Assembly: GCF_007680605.1 (NCBI RefSeq)
Contig: NZ_VEIO01000001.1
Span: 434,001-498,000 of the forward strand
Reading direction: 5' to 3'
Source: Paenibacillus xylanexedens
GTDB taxonomy: Bacteria; Bacillota; Bacilli; Paenibacillales; Paenibacillaceae
DNA: 64,000 bases
Shown: positions 44,061 through 53,304 of the stretch, one piece after another
How positions within the stretch are numbered: the stretch's first letter is position 1
Layout: each line of letters opens with the position of its first letter
Translations under genes and position numbers: made by a program
Notes under the pieces: generated by a model
Seen by the model: only the letters and a program-made list of their open reading frames with translations
The model's database searches: none
Told to the model about the DNA's origin: nothing

Positions 44061-44675
44061 ATGAATTATTTAGCTATTGTGGGCACCAATTCGGATGAAT
44101 CAACGAACCGCACGCTGCTTCAATTTATGCAAAAGCATTTTGCAGACGAGGCCAAGATCGACTTGTTTGAAATTAAGGATCTGCCTGCTTTTATTGAAAA
44201 AGATGAAATAGAAGACGCTGAAGTTGATATACCTGTGAAGGTGCAAGATTTACTGGATCAGATTTCTAGAGCAGAAGGCATTATTATTGCTACTCCGGAG
44301 TACGACCATGCGATCCCTGCTGTGTTGAAAAGTACGCTGGAATGGGTCAGTTATACCACTCAAACTTTGAAAGACAAGCCGGTTCTGATTGTGGGTGCTT
44401 CACACGGTTCACTTGGTTCTTCCAGAGCGCAAGCGCATCTTAGACAAATCCTGGATTCACCTGAGCTTGGTGCGAGAATGATGCCGAGTAGCGAGTTTCT
44501 TTTGGGAAAATCGCAGAGTGCATTTGATCACAGCGGTAGCCTGATCAGTGCAGAGAAAGTGGCAGAGCTAGAGGAAATTTTCAGGGAGTTTGTTCTGTTT
44601 ACGGAAATCACCACAGAGTTGCTGTCAAAACGGACGTTGAAGAAAAAAACGAAAAAATTTTCCTGGCAAGAGTAG
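44061..44675 (+). CDS. NAD(P)H-dependent FMN reductase
   Basis: A 204-residue flavodoxin-like flavin reductase: [16 protein letters not shown] phosphate loop, [22 protein letters not shown] (about residues 75-96) and [21 protein letters not shown] (about 113-133). It would reduce FMN with NAD(P)H or deliver electrons to a partner. It is paralogous to the first about 185 residues of the next protein, suggesting a tandem duplication. 13 bases separate the two genes, so they form an operon. GAGAGGGG precedes the ATG. Confidence 0.88.
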   Translation: MNYLAIVGTNSDESTNRTLLQFMQKHFADEAKIDLFEIKDLPAFIEKDEIEDAEVDIPVKVQDLLDQISRAEGIIIATPEYDHAIPAVLKSTLEWVSYTTQTLKDKPVLIVGASHGSLGSSRAQAHLRQILDSPELGARMMPSSEFLLGKSQSAFDHSGSLISAEKVAELEEIFREFVLFTEITTELLSKRTLKKKTKKFSWQE

Positions 44676-44688
44676 GGGGCTAACTACA

Positions 44689-47139
44689 ATGAAAATCATA
44701 GCGATCGTGGGCACCAACGCAAAGAAATCGTATAATCGCAAGCTGCTTCAGTTCATGCAAAAACATTTTGAGTCCAGAGCTACCATTGAAATTCTCGATA
44801 TTACCGATGTTCCGATGTTTAATCAATCCGATAACCAGACGAACAGTGCCATTATACAATCGTTTAACGAAAAAATTACCGCAAGTGATGGTGTCATTAT
44901 TGCAACTCCGGAATACAACCATTCCATTCCTTCATCCCTGAAAAGCTTGCTGGAATGGCTGAGCTTTGAAATCCATCCGCTGGCAGGAAAGCCGGTTATG
45001 ATTATTGGTGCGTCACAGGGAACGCAAGGTTCGTCTCGTGCACAGCTGCATCTTCGTCAAATTCTGGATGCGCCGGGTGTTGAAGCGAACGTGATGCCGG
45101 GGTACGAGTTTTTGCTGGGCAGTGCACATAAAGCGTTTGACGAAGCAGGCAACCTGAACAGTGAAGGTACGATTGATTTCCTGGAGATATGTTTCTTGCG
45201 GTTCCTCCGGTTTGCGAAAATATCCAATCAGCTCAACGAGGAAGAAGAGTTCACCTATAAACCGGGTGTGTATGAAGTCAATGCGATTGGTCACAGCGGC
45301 AATCTGCCGATGAAGGTATCCTTTAGTGAAAATCGGATCGAACGTATTGATATCGATTCCCAGGGAGAAACCGAAGGCATCGCCGATGTTGTTTTTGTAA
45401 GAATACCGAATAAAATCATTGAAGGACAGACGCTGAATGTAGATGCGCTATCCGGTGCTTCCGAGACAAGTAACGCGGTCATCAACGGTGTCGCGAAGGC
45501 AGTCAAGCTGGCCGGAGTGAACCCGGACATTCTGAAAAGACGTGCAAAACCTGCCAGCAGCCAGATGAAGGATGATGAAGAATATACTTGCGATGTGGTT
45601 GTTGTAGGGGGAGGCGGCGCTGGACTCAGTGCGGCTGCTACAGTTCTACAGCAGGGGGCAAGTGCAATTGTGCTTGAGAAATATCCTGCTGTTGGCGGTA
45701 ACACGATCCGTTCAGGTGGTCCTGTTAACGCGGCAGACCCTGCATGGCAACAGCAGTTTAGTGAAAATCCGGGAGAAAGACAAACGATTGAGAACCTGTT
45801 AAGTACCGATGAGAGCCTGATTCACCCGGAATATATCGATGATTTCCATGCGCTGAAGGCAGAATTTGCAGCATATCAGGAGAAGTTTGGTACGGAAAAG
45901 GCTTATTTATTCGATTCCCCGCTACTGCACAGAATGCAAACGTATTTCGGGGGCAAACGAACCGACTTGAACGGCACCACGATCTATGGACAGTATGATT
46001 TGGTCAAAGTACTTACAGACCGTGCCTTGGAAAGTGTGCAGTGGCTTGAAGATATCGGGGTCGAATATGATAAAAGTATCGTATTTGCTCCGGTCGGTGC
46101 CCTGTGGCGACGTGGTCATAAACCTGTCAAAAGTTATGGCTCTGCCTTTATCATCGCGCTTAGTAAATATGTAGAAGACAATGGCGGACAAATCATTACA
46201 GATAGCCCGGTTAAACAGCTAATCATCGAAGACGGAAAAATTGCAGGTGTCATTGCAACGGGTGTAAATGGTCAGAAAATTACGATTCATGCAAAAGCGG
46301 TTGTGCTTGCCAGTGGTGGTTTTGGTGCAAATACGCAGATGCTTAAGGAATATAACACATACTGGAGCCATATTGACGATGATATCAAAACAACGAATTC
46401 CTACGCGATGACGGGTGACGGAATATCGCTTGGCAAGAGTGCAGGAGCCGCGCTGACAGGTATGGGCTTCACGCAAATGATGCCGGTAGCCGATCCGGAA
46501 ACAGGCGAGCTCTTCAGCGGACTGCAAGTACCGCCTGAAAACTTTGTCATTGTTAACAAAAAGGGAGAACGGTTTGTCAACGAATTCTCTGGGCGGGATG
46601 TCTTAACCAAAGCGGCAATCGAACAGGGAAGTTTATTTTATCTAATCGCTGACGATGAGATTAAGAAAACCGCAGCCAATACCAGCCAGGAAAAGATAGA
46701 TCGACAGGTTGAAGCGGGTACTCTGTTTAGAGCGGATACCATTGAAGAACTGGCAGTGAAAGTGGGGATGGACCCTCAGGTTCTCAGATCGACCGTGGAT
46801 AAGTATAACTCTTACGTAGATGCGGGCTTTGATCCCGAGTTCCACAAGGATACGTTTAGTTTAAAAGTGGAGAAGGCTCCATTTTACGCTACGCCTAGAA
46901 AACCTGCGGTCCACCATACGATGGGCGGCATCAAGATCGATACCCAAACCCGCGTACTGGATGAAAACGATCAGCCGATTGCCCATCTGTACGCCGCCGG
47001 GGAAGTGGCAGGGGGGATTCATGCAGGCAACCGTTTAGGAGGGAATGCCTTGACAGACATCTTTACGTTTGGACGAATCGCGGGTAAAACGGCTGTTGAA
47101 GAAATGAATCATGTGGCAAATGTGAGAATAGGACGCTAG
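44689..47139 (+). CDS. Three-domain NAD(P)H:fumarate reductase-like flavoprotein
   Basis: An 816-residue cytoplasmic fusion. Residues 1-185: NAD(P)H-dependent FMN reductase domain ([35 protein letters not shown]). Residues about 200-280: FMN_bind domain with the flavinylation motif DALSGAS (Ser258 the likely covalent FMN site). Residues about 300-805: FAD-binding fumarate reductase/flavocytochrome c domain ([14 protein letters not shown] from 303; [28 protein letters not shown]). Electrons would pass NAD(P)H to FMN to FAD to an unsaturated acid such as fumarate, acrylate or urocanate. No signal peptide, no heme motif. Full set with apbE and LysR. Confidence 0.88.
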   Translation: MKIIAIVGTNAKKSYNRKLLQFMQKHFESRATIEILDITDVPMFNQSDNQTNSAIIQSFNEKITASDGVIIATPEYNHSIPSSLKSLLEWLSFEIHPLAGKPVMIIGASQGTQGSSRAQLHLRQILDAPGVEANVMPGYEFLLGSAHKAFDEAGNLNSEGTIDFLEICFLRFLRFAKISNQLNEEEEFTYKPGVYEVNAIGHSGNLPMKVSFSENRIERIDIDSQGETEGIADVVFVRIPNKIIEGQTLNVDALSGASETSNAVINGVAKAVKLAGVNPDILKRRAKPASSQMKDDEEYTCDVVVVGGGGAGLSAAATVLQQGASAIVLEKYPAVGGNTIRSGGPVNAADPAWQQQFSENPGERQTIENLLSTDESLIHPEYIDDFHALKAEFAAYQEKFGTEKAYLFDSPLLHRMQTYFGGKRTDLNGTTIYGQYDLVKVLTDRALESVQWLEDIGVEYDKSIVFAPVGALWRRGHKPVKSYGSAFIIALSKYVEDNGGQIITDSPVKQLIIEDGKIAGVIATGVNGQKITIHAKAVVLASGGFGANTQMLKEYNTYWSHIDDDIKTTNSYAMTGDGISLGKSAGAALTGMGFTQMMPVADPETGELFSGLQVPPENFVIVNKKGERFVNEFSGRDVLTKAAIEQGSLFYLIADDEIKKTAANTSQEKIDRQVEAGTLFRADTIEELAVKVGMDPQVLRSTVDKYNSYVDAGFDPEFHKDTFSLKVEKAPFYATPRKPAVHHTMGGIKIDTQTRVLDENDQPIAHLYAAGEVAGGIHAGNRLGGNALTDIFTFGRIAGKTAVEEMNHVANVRIGR

Positions 47140-47157
47140 AGGTATGAGTCAATCCTT

Positions 47158-47188
47158 AAACCACTTCATTTTTGAAGTGGTTTATTTG
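47158..47188 (+). terminator. Terminator after the reductase operon
   Basis: AAACCACTTCA pairs with TGAAGTGGTTT around a TTTT loop, then ATTTG. Good stem, short T tract. Confidence 0.75.
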
Positions 47189-47261
47189 CTGTTTTTCCCA
47201 CTATAAAAGAGCACTCAGTGGCAGACAGAACAATGGTTTGTCAGTTGATGTAAACGGAGTA

Positions 47262-47315
47262 CCCCCTGAAATAAACATCGAGATCACGCGCACGTATCCG
47301 ATGAATCTCAGGGGG
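47262..47315 (-). terminator. Hairpin downstream of the tetR-MFS operon
   Basis: CCCCCTGA and TCAGGGGG form an eight-base stem enclosing CATCG/CGATG. It lies just past the MFS stop on the minus strand. The T tract is missing, so it is a weak or non-canonical terminator. Confidence 0.4.
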
Positions 47316-47336
47316 CATTTGGTTTGGAAAATATGA

Positions 47337-48602
47337 TTATGGCGTAGCCTGTTCGGCAGTTGCAGGTGCCGTGGTTTTGCGAACAAGTCCCGGAAGTGAT
47401 CTCAAATAGAAGAAACTAACGGCGACTGTGCATATAGCCAGTGTGAGATGAAGCCATGTCACATTGATCCATACAGGGAAGGCCAAGCTGATCGTTCCGA
47501 GTGCCAGAGAATGGCCCAGCATCATAACGGGTTCAATGAGTGAATTTACACGTCCCATATTCTGAGGCGGAACAAGTTCTGGAAGCCAGCTACCAAGTGC
47601 GATGTTGATAGGAGCAATGGCGATCCCTGCCAGCAGAATAATAACGAAATAAAGTTCCACACGAGGTACGAGGCCCAATCCAGCCAGGAGCAGGCTTGCT
47701 AAAAATAGGCAAGTGATCAGAATGGGTGTTCTTGTGTAACGCCGAATCAGAATGGGTCCCAAAATACTGCCGATCAAGAAACCAATCCCCATAAAAACAG
47801 TGACAAGGGACGAATGGACAACATACTGATCCGGGCTAAGTTTGTACTTCATTGAAAAGATTGGAAGGACGGAAAAAACTCCGTTAACTATACCAAAAAA
47901 CATGAATCCACTAATTAAAATCAGCAGGAGCCGGTTATGTATAATATATTGAAGCCCCTGCCAGAAGTCTTTGATGACAAGAGAAAATCGTAGATCACGT
48001 ACACGGTTTTTTCCGTTCGGCATGCGTGCCTGTTCGGGAAATTTGGCCCAGGCGAGAAGGAAACCAGATAACAGGAAACTGCACAAGTCCACGATAATAG
48101 CTCCCTCGATACCAATAAAATGGTATGCCGTTGCTCCCAGACTCAGTCCAAAAAGCATAAATACACCTGAGATGATCTGAATAAGTCCAGATGCGTGAAC
48201 GTACTGATCTGGACCGATGCTACCTTGAAGAAGTCCCATTTCGGCCGGGCCGAAAAACTTGGAAATGGAACTGCGCAGAAAAAGAATCAGAAAGCACATA
48301 AACAGCACGTCATAGTGAACAAAAAGCAGCAATAACAAGGTTAACAAAGCTCTGATCCAGTCACTGTATGTAGCGATATGTTTACGATCAAAACGGTCTG
48401 CAACGACTCCAACAATCCAGAAAACGGCCAAGGTTGGAAGGGAATACATAAGCTCTGCCATACTGGCTAAAGACGGCTGGTTGCTGAAACGATCCACCAT
48501 ATAATAAGCGAACGCCATATTTCCAACGACATTTCCCAGCTGCGAAGTGAAGGTTGCCAGAAAGAGCTTCAAGAAAGTTGGATTACGGAAAAGTTCCTGC
48601 AT
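47337..48602 (-). CDS. MFS transporter, 12-TM (MFS_3-like)
   Basis: A 421-residue permease with about 12 helices: FLKLFLATFTSQLGNVVGNMA (split), the loop GVVADRFDRKHIA, and LPTLAVFWIVG. It resembles the MFS_3/enterobactin exporter-like group that includes macrolide efflux proteins. It is translationally coupled to the TetR gene (TAATG overlap), so it is likely an inducible efflux pump. Placed immediately beside the lipopeptide cluster; a role in export or self-resistance is possible but not shown. Confidence 0.85.
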   Translation of the reverse strand: MQELFRNPTFLKLFLATFTSQLGNVVGNMAFAYYMVDRFSNQPSLASMAELMYSLPTLAVFWIVGVVADRFDRKHIATYSDWIRALLTLLLLLFVHYDVLFMCFLILFLRSSISKFFGPAEMGLLQGSIGPDQYVHASGLIQIISGVFMLFGLSLGATAYHFIGIEGAIIVDLCSFLLSGFLLAWAKFPEQARMPNGKNRVRDLRFSLVIKDFWQGLQYIIHNRLLLILISGFMFFGIVNGVFSVLPIFSMKYKLSPDQYVVHSSLVTVFMGIGFLIGSILGPILIRRYTRTPILITCLFLASLLLAGLGLVPRVELYFVIILLAGIAIAPINIALGSWLPELVPPQNMGRVNSLIEPVMMLGHSLALGTISLAFPVWINVTWLHLTLAICTVAVSFFYLRSLPGLVRKTTAPATAEQATP

Positions 48603-49252
48603 TAGTTTTCCTCCGAATGGTCAGGTTCGTGAATCATTACGGGGTGTAACAGTGTTTTCAGATACGCGAGTAACGCCTCAAACTGCATGCTGGTTTTAGC
48701 CTTTTCGGTACCTACCGTGATGGAATGTGTCATAATTCCTTCCTGATATGATGCAGCGAGTCTGGAAATGTCCATCACGTCCATGTCAGGAGAGAATTCT
48801 CCTCGCTCCACGCCAATCCGAATTAAGGTTGCGAACTGTGCAACACCCGAATTGTAGCGCTCAATCAGTAAGTTCCGGCGTTCTTCATCGCGTGAGCCAA
48901 TCAGAGAGTATTCATAGAAAGCAGATTGTAGTCCCGCATTCGGGAAACGAAGCAGATCCTGCAATTGCTGCGTATAGAGATCCTGGATAATTTTCCAGAC
49001 GGATGACGAAGAGTGGATCAATGTTTCGATGTGTTCTTTGTAACGCATATCTTGCCAATGAAGCAGTGCCTCGAAGATTTCTTCTTTGCTTTGATAATAT
49101 AGATAGATCCAGCCTCTGCTCATACCGGCTTCTTCGACGATATCTTTTAGCGTTGTTGCCCCATAACCCTTGTATTCAAATGCACGTTTCGCTGCTTCAA
49201 GAATTTGCAAAGTCCTTAGTTCCTTCTGATCGTCGGATAACTTTGGAGACAT
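48602..49252 (-). CDS. TetR-family repressor
   Basis: A 216-residue TetR regulator: ILEAAKRAFEYKGYGATTLKDIVEEAGMSRGWIYLYYQSKEEIF covers the helix-turn-helix (about residues 15-58, shown here in part), followed by an all-helical ligand domain. Start at 49252 follows AAAGGAGG by about 10 bases; the longer frame from 49327 crosses the operator and is unlikely. First gene of the tetR-MFS operon and presumably its repressor. Confidence 0.87.
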   Translation of the reverse strand: MSPKLSDDQKELRTLQILEAAKRAFEYKGYGATTLKDIVEEAGMSRGWIYLYYQSKEEIFEALLHWQDMRYKEHIETLIHSSSSVWKIIQDLYTQQLQDLLRFPNAGLQSAFYEYSLIGSRDEERRNLLIERYNSGVAQFATLIRIGVERGEFSPDMDVMDISRLAASYQEGIMTHSITVGTEKAKTSMQFEALLAYLKTLLHPVMIHEPDHSEEN

Positions 49253-49302
49253 CGGATCAGTTCCTCCTTTTCTTAAAAATGAATCACGATTTATTATAAT
49301 AT

Positions 49303-49322
49303 AAATGACATGCAGTTCATTT
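49303..49322. promoter_or_regulatory. Candidate TetR operator
   Basis: AAATGACATGCAGTTCATTT, a 20-base imperfect palindrome (8 of 10 positions symmetric) about 50 bases upstream of the tetR start and about 25 bases before the -35 of the lipopeptide cluster promoter. It could control both divergent units. Confidence 0.5.
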
Positions 49323-49344
49323 TGCAATGGGTAAAAAAAATAAA

Positions 49345-49374
49345 TTGATCTGTTTAAGGCAGTGTTGATATAAT
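49345..49374 (+). promoter_or_regulatory. Sigma-A promoter of the lipopeptide cluster
   Basis: TTGATC (49345-49350), 18-base spacer, TATAAT (49369-49374), about 125 bases before the malonyl transferase start. The long leader (about 120 bases) is A/T-rich. Confidence 0.55.
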
Positions 49375-49499
49375 GTGTTCAAATGTAAAGAAATTGTATT
49401 ATAATCCTTAAATTTCAATTATGATTAGATGATTAAATCATGTAACAACGTAGAATGAATATCAAATATTGTCGAATATCTGGTTCTGAGGGGGATGTT

Positions 49500-50708
49500 A
49501 TGCAAACGGCACTGCTGTTTCCGGGTCAGGGATCGCAATACATAGGCATGGGACAGGATCTGTTTACCCGTTCCATAGTAGCCAGAAGAACGTTTGAAGA
49601 GGCCTCAGAAATCTTGGGATACAGCGTATCGAACCTTTGTTTTCAAGGAAGTGAGGCAGATTTAACCCGGACCGATTACGCTCAGCCGTGTATTTTGACG
49701 GTTGGCATCGCTGCCTTTCGTGTGTTAGTGGAGAGAATGGAACGTGAGCCAGTCTATTTAGCAGGGCACAGTCTTGGAGAAATTACGGCGCTGACTGCTT
49801 CAGGAGCATTGCATTTTGCAGATGCCGTTCGCCTTGTACGTTTTAGAGGCATGTTGATGCGGGATGCCCAGAAGCATAAAGCTGGCTCCATGATGGCTGT
49901 CCATGGGCTTACCCCTCAAGTCATTGAGAAGGAATGCCTTGAGCCTGAATATCGAGGCCTAGTGGTCATTTCCAATCTGAATTCCAGCCGCCAAACTGTC
50001 GTTTCAGGTCAAGTGAATGCGCTTACAAAAATAAAAGAACGATTTACTGACTTGGGAGGTCATGTTACACCGCTTCAGGTGGACGGCGCTTTCCATAGCC
50101 CATTCATGAAGAACGCGGCCATGCAATTGTATGATGAACTTCGCCTTATCCCTTTTCATTCCATGCGTTATTCCGTACTTTCCAATGTTACTGCTCTTCC
50201 TTATCCTAATGTGAATTGCATCCCCTCTTTTTTATCGGAACAAATGGTAGAAAGGGTCCGCTGGCAAGGATGTGTGCAATTCCTAATGGAGAGGCAGGTT
50301 TACAACCTGATTGAGGTTGGGCCAGGTAGCGTGTTAAGTAATATGCTTCGAAGAGAGAAGCTTGATGCATGTATGATCCAGTCTATGGACACAAAGGAGT
50401 ATCTGCAGAAGCTGATCAAGGAGAGTCTTCCAAAGGGGAATAGAGCAGTTTCATATGCCCATTATTTAAAAGCGGCACTTTGTGCCAAAAACTACAACAT
50501 TCACGGGGAAACTTCGAATTATTTGAAAGAGGTTGCGGGGCCGTTTCGGGAACTGGAGCAACTTGCTAGGTCAGGCGATGTTGCAGACGGTAATGCTAAA
50601 GCTCTCGAAGCGTTAAATCACATTTTGGATTGTAAGATGACTCCTGCTATTCAACGGGGAGGTATTCTCAGTCATATAGCTGAAGAAGGAGTGGTTCGGC
50701 ATGTTTAG
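49500..50708 (+). CDS. Trans-acting malonyl-CoA:ACP transacylase (FenF/ItuD-like)
   Basis: A 402-residue stand-alone acyltransferase. LLFPGQGSQYIGMG opens the domain; the nucleophile Ser91 is in AGHSLGE, with an Arg in the FRGMLM helix and the catalytic His in GAFHSPFM (about residue 199). The last about 100 residues extend beyond FabD (about 310). It would load malonyl units on the carrier of the KS module downstream, which has no AT of its own. First gene of the cluster, equivalent in position to fenF/ituD. Start at 49500 follows GAGGGGAT; overlaps the next gene by eight bases. Confidence 0.9.
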   Translation: MQTALLFPGQGSQYIGMGQDLFTRSIVARRTFEEASEILGYSVSNLCFQGSEADLTRTDYAQPCILTVGIAAFRVLVERMEREPVYLAGHSLGEITALTASGALHFADAVRLVRFRGMLMRDAQKHKAGSMMAVHGLTPQVIEKECLEPEYRGLVVISNLNSSRQTVVSGQVNALTKIKERFTDLGGHVTPLQVDGAFHSPFMKNAAMQLYDELRLIPFHSMRYSVLSNVTALPYPNVNCIPSFLSEQMVERVRWQGCVQFLMERQVYNLIEVGPGSVLSNMLRREKLDACMIQSMDTKEYLQKLIKESLPKGNRAVSYAHYLKAALCAKNYNIHGETSNYLKEVAGPFRELEQLARSGDVADGNAKALEALNHILDCKMTPAIQRGGILSHIAEEGVVRHV

Positions 50709-53286
50709 CACACTCAATGAGGCCCTGAATCATCACACTGTTCTGGAAGAACGAGGAATCACCTTTATTGAAGGAGAATCCCAAAGTGAGTTTTGCAGCT
50801 TTGCGGAGCTTTATCGGTCCTCGATGTGTGCCCTGCATCTCCTAAGGAAGAACGGAGTAAGTGAAGGATCTGAAGTGATTTTGCAGTTGGATAACACCCG
50901 GGAATTCCTCGTTATTTTCTGGGCCGGCTTGCTGGGTGGGTTCATCCCTGTTCCCTTGACAGTGAGTAAAAATGAAGAATCGCTGACCAAAACGTTACGT
51001 GTAACCGGTGTTCTGAACCGTCCCTTTATCGTAGCGGAATCGCGACACGTGGAAGAACTCCGTGAGCATCTGTCCCGCATTCCAGATCGAAATTGTGTTC
51101 TACTGGATATCCAGGATCTGATGAACCAGGCCTTCGAACATCAAGAGCAACCTGTTTCTGCTCATCCTGACGATGTTGCCTTTATTCAGTTTTCCTCGGG
51201 GACAACGGGAGAACCCAAAGGTGTGAAACTGACACATCGCAAGCTTCTCGCGAACATTTATGATTTGGAAGAACGTTTGGGAGCCACCTCGGAAGATGCT
51301 TTTCTCAATTGGATGCCACTGACTCACGACCTCGGCATGATTATGTTCCACTTGCTCCCACTGGTCGCCGGGTTGAATCAGTATCAGATGCCAACTTGGC
51401 TTTTCATAAGACGACCTGTTCTCTGGTTGCAATCCGCCAGCCACTTCAAAGCAACAATGCTCGCTTCGCCCAATTTCGGAATCAAGTATTTCTTGAACGC
51501 GTATTACAAAGCTGCGAACCAGCGCTCTTTTGATTGGGATTTAACTCCAATTAAAGCGATCGTGAACGGTGCAGAACCTATCGATGTGGACGCATGTCGA
51601 CAATTTTTAGATGAGATGGCCGTTTTTGGACTTGACGGGAAAACGATGAAAATGGGATACGGCATGGCTGAAGCTTGTGTGGCGGTATGTATTCAGGAGC
51701 AGCACGAAGCCTTCACAACGTATTATGTACGTCGAGATACTCTCAGTGTCGGGGACCAGGCTGTTTTTCTATCAAGTGAGGATGAAGCAGGGCTGGCACT
51801 CTCTGGAACGGGAACCCCGTTACGAAATAGCCAGGTGAGAATTTGTGATGATTCTGGTCGTACGCTCCCCAAGGGTTATATCGGATATATTCAGATCAAG
51901 GGTGCGAATATTACAGACGGATACTATAACAATGAAGAAGCGACCACCAAACTTTTTACGCCGGACGAGTGGGCTCATACAGGTGATCTGGGCTTCCTAA
52001 TCCATAATCATCTGGTGTTTACGGGGAGAACCAAGGACATCATCATCATTAACGGCTCCAACTATTATCCCTATGATATTGAACGTATTGCAGAGGAATG
52101 TACGGATTTGAAGATCAAACGAATGATTGCTTGCGGAGTATACAATGAAGCTACTGGCACGGAAGAGGTTGTATTGTTCGTTTTGTACAGGGACAAGCTG
52201 GAAGAGTTCGGGCGTTACGCGGATCAGATTCGCAGACATGTAAATCATGTGATGGGCATTCATCTAAGTGTTATTCTACCGGTTTCCAAAATACATCAAA
52301 CGACCAGTGGCAAGTTACAGCGTTACAAATATATCGAAAAATATAAAGAAGGAGCATTTCAGAAAGTCGAAGACGAACTAAGCAAGTGGCAGGAAATGCG
52401 GGAACAGGAAGCGCTGGTGCATAGGCCTAAGGATGCGATGCAGGAAGCGCTGTTTGAAATATGGAGCAAGCTGCTTGGCAAGAAATATTTCGGAGTCCAT
52501 GACAGCTTTTTTGAGATAGGTGGAACTTCGATTCTCGTTATTCAGATGCTTGAGGAAGTAGACCTTCTATATCCGGATGTCATCACACTAACTGATATTT
52601 TTGCCTATCCTTCTGTGGAACAGCTTGCACAGCTGATTTCCAGTTCAGAGGGATTGTCAAAAAAGGAGATACAGCTACAAGCAGTTCAGTTGGAAGCGCC
52701 GTACTTCGAAGCGGAGTGGAGCGGAGCAGAGAATCAGTACCATATGCTGATGTCCTCGTCGCAACGAAATCGATTCCAAACATTTTGTCACGAGTTGCAA
52801 GTTGCAGAAGAAGCGGTATGGCTTACCCTTTTTTCGAATGCCATCTATGAAATATCGACCGGACCTAAAGTGACTGTGCATACAATGCTGGACGGCAAGG
52901 GCTGGATTGTACCTTTTTACGTGGATTTTGCAGAAGTAGAAAGAATAGAAGAGTTACTCCTTCTGGCCGGTGCGAAGAAAAAAGTGGGCGAAGCAGAAGT
53001 ATACCACGCGAGAGATATTGAAAGACATGTGACTCGCATTGAACCTGGGAATGCTCGCTGCCTGTTTGCACAAAAAGGGTGGTTGCATACAGAAGATACC
53101 CTTCATAACGTATTTGACATGATCATGGAGTGGGAGGACTTAAAAGATACATCGGCGCTTTTTTTCCGCTACAACCCTTCCAGAATGAATGGAGTGCTTA
53201 TGAAAGAGTTGTTCCAGACCATTGCAGACTCCATAGAGACTCTACTGAGTGTGGATATGGTTCCCAATATATCGGTATCACAGTGA
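50701..53286 (+). CDS. Fatty acyl-AMP ligase with acyl carrier domain
   Basis: An 861-residue protein. Residues about 1-555 are an acyl-AMP ligase (IQFSSGTTGEPKGVKLTH; GYGMAEACVAV; TGDLGFL; GRTKDIIIINGSNYYP) of the FAAL type that activates a fatty acid and loads it on a carrier. Residues about 570-645 are the carrier, with phosphopantetheine Ser610 in FFEIGGTSIL. Residues about 665-861 form an extra domain reminiscent of a shortened condensation-domain C-terminus; no HHxxxDG is present. In MycA/ItuA this ligase-ACP pair is fused to the KS protein; here it is separate. Overlaps the transferase gene. Confidence 0.88.
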   Translation: MFSTLNEALNHHTVLEERGITFIEGESQSEFCSFAELYRSSMCALHLLRKNGVSEGSEVILQLDNTREFLVIFWAGLLGGFIPVPLTVSKNEESLTKTLRVTGVLNRPFIVAESRHVEELREHLSRIPDRNCVLLDIQDLMNQAFEHQEQPVSAHPDDVAFIQFSSGTTGEPKGVKLTHRKLLANIYDLEERLGATSEDAFLNWMPLTHDLGMIMFHLLPLVAGLNQYQMPTWLFIRRPVLWLQSASHFKATMLASPNFGIKYFLNAYYKAANQRSFDWDLTPIKAIVNGAEPIDVDACRQFLDEMAVFGLDGKTMKMGYGMAEACVAVCIQEQHEAFTTYYVRRDTLSVGDQAVFLSSEDEAGLALSGTGTPLRNSQVRICDDSGRTLPKGYIGYIQIKGANITDGYYNNEEATTKLFTPDEWAHTGDLGFLIHNHLVFTGRTKDIIIINGSNYYPYDIERIAEECTDLKIKRMIACGVYNEATGTEEVVLFVLYRDKLEEFGRYADQIRRHVNHVMGIHLSVILPVSKIHQTTSGKLQRYKYIEKYKEGAFQKVEDELSKWQEMREQEALVHRPKDAMQEALFEIWSKLLGKKYFGVHDSFFEIGGTSILVIQMLEEVDLLYPDVITLTDIFAYPSVEQLAQLISSSEGLSKKEIQLQAVQLEAPYFEAEWSGAENQYHMLMSSSQRNRFQTFCHELQVAEEAVWLTLFSNAIYEISTGPKVTVHTMLDGKGWIVPFYVDFAEVERIEELLLLAGAKKKVGEAEVYHARDIERHVTRIEPGNARCLFAQKGWLHTEDTLHNVFDMIMEWEDLKDTSALFFRYNPSRMNGVLMKELFQTIADSIETLLSVDMVPNISVSQ

Positions 53287-53304
53287 ATAGGAAGGGGAGA
53301 GCCG

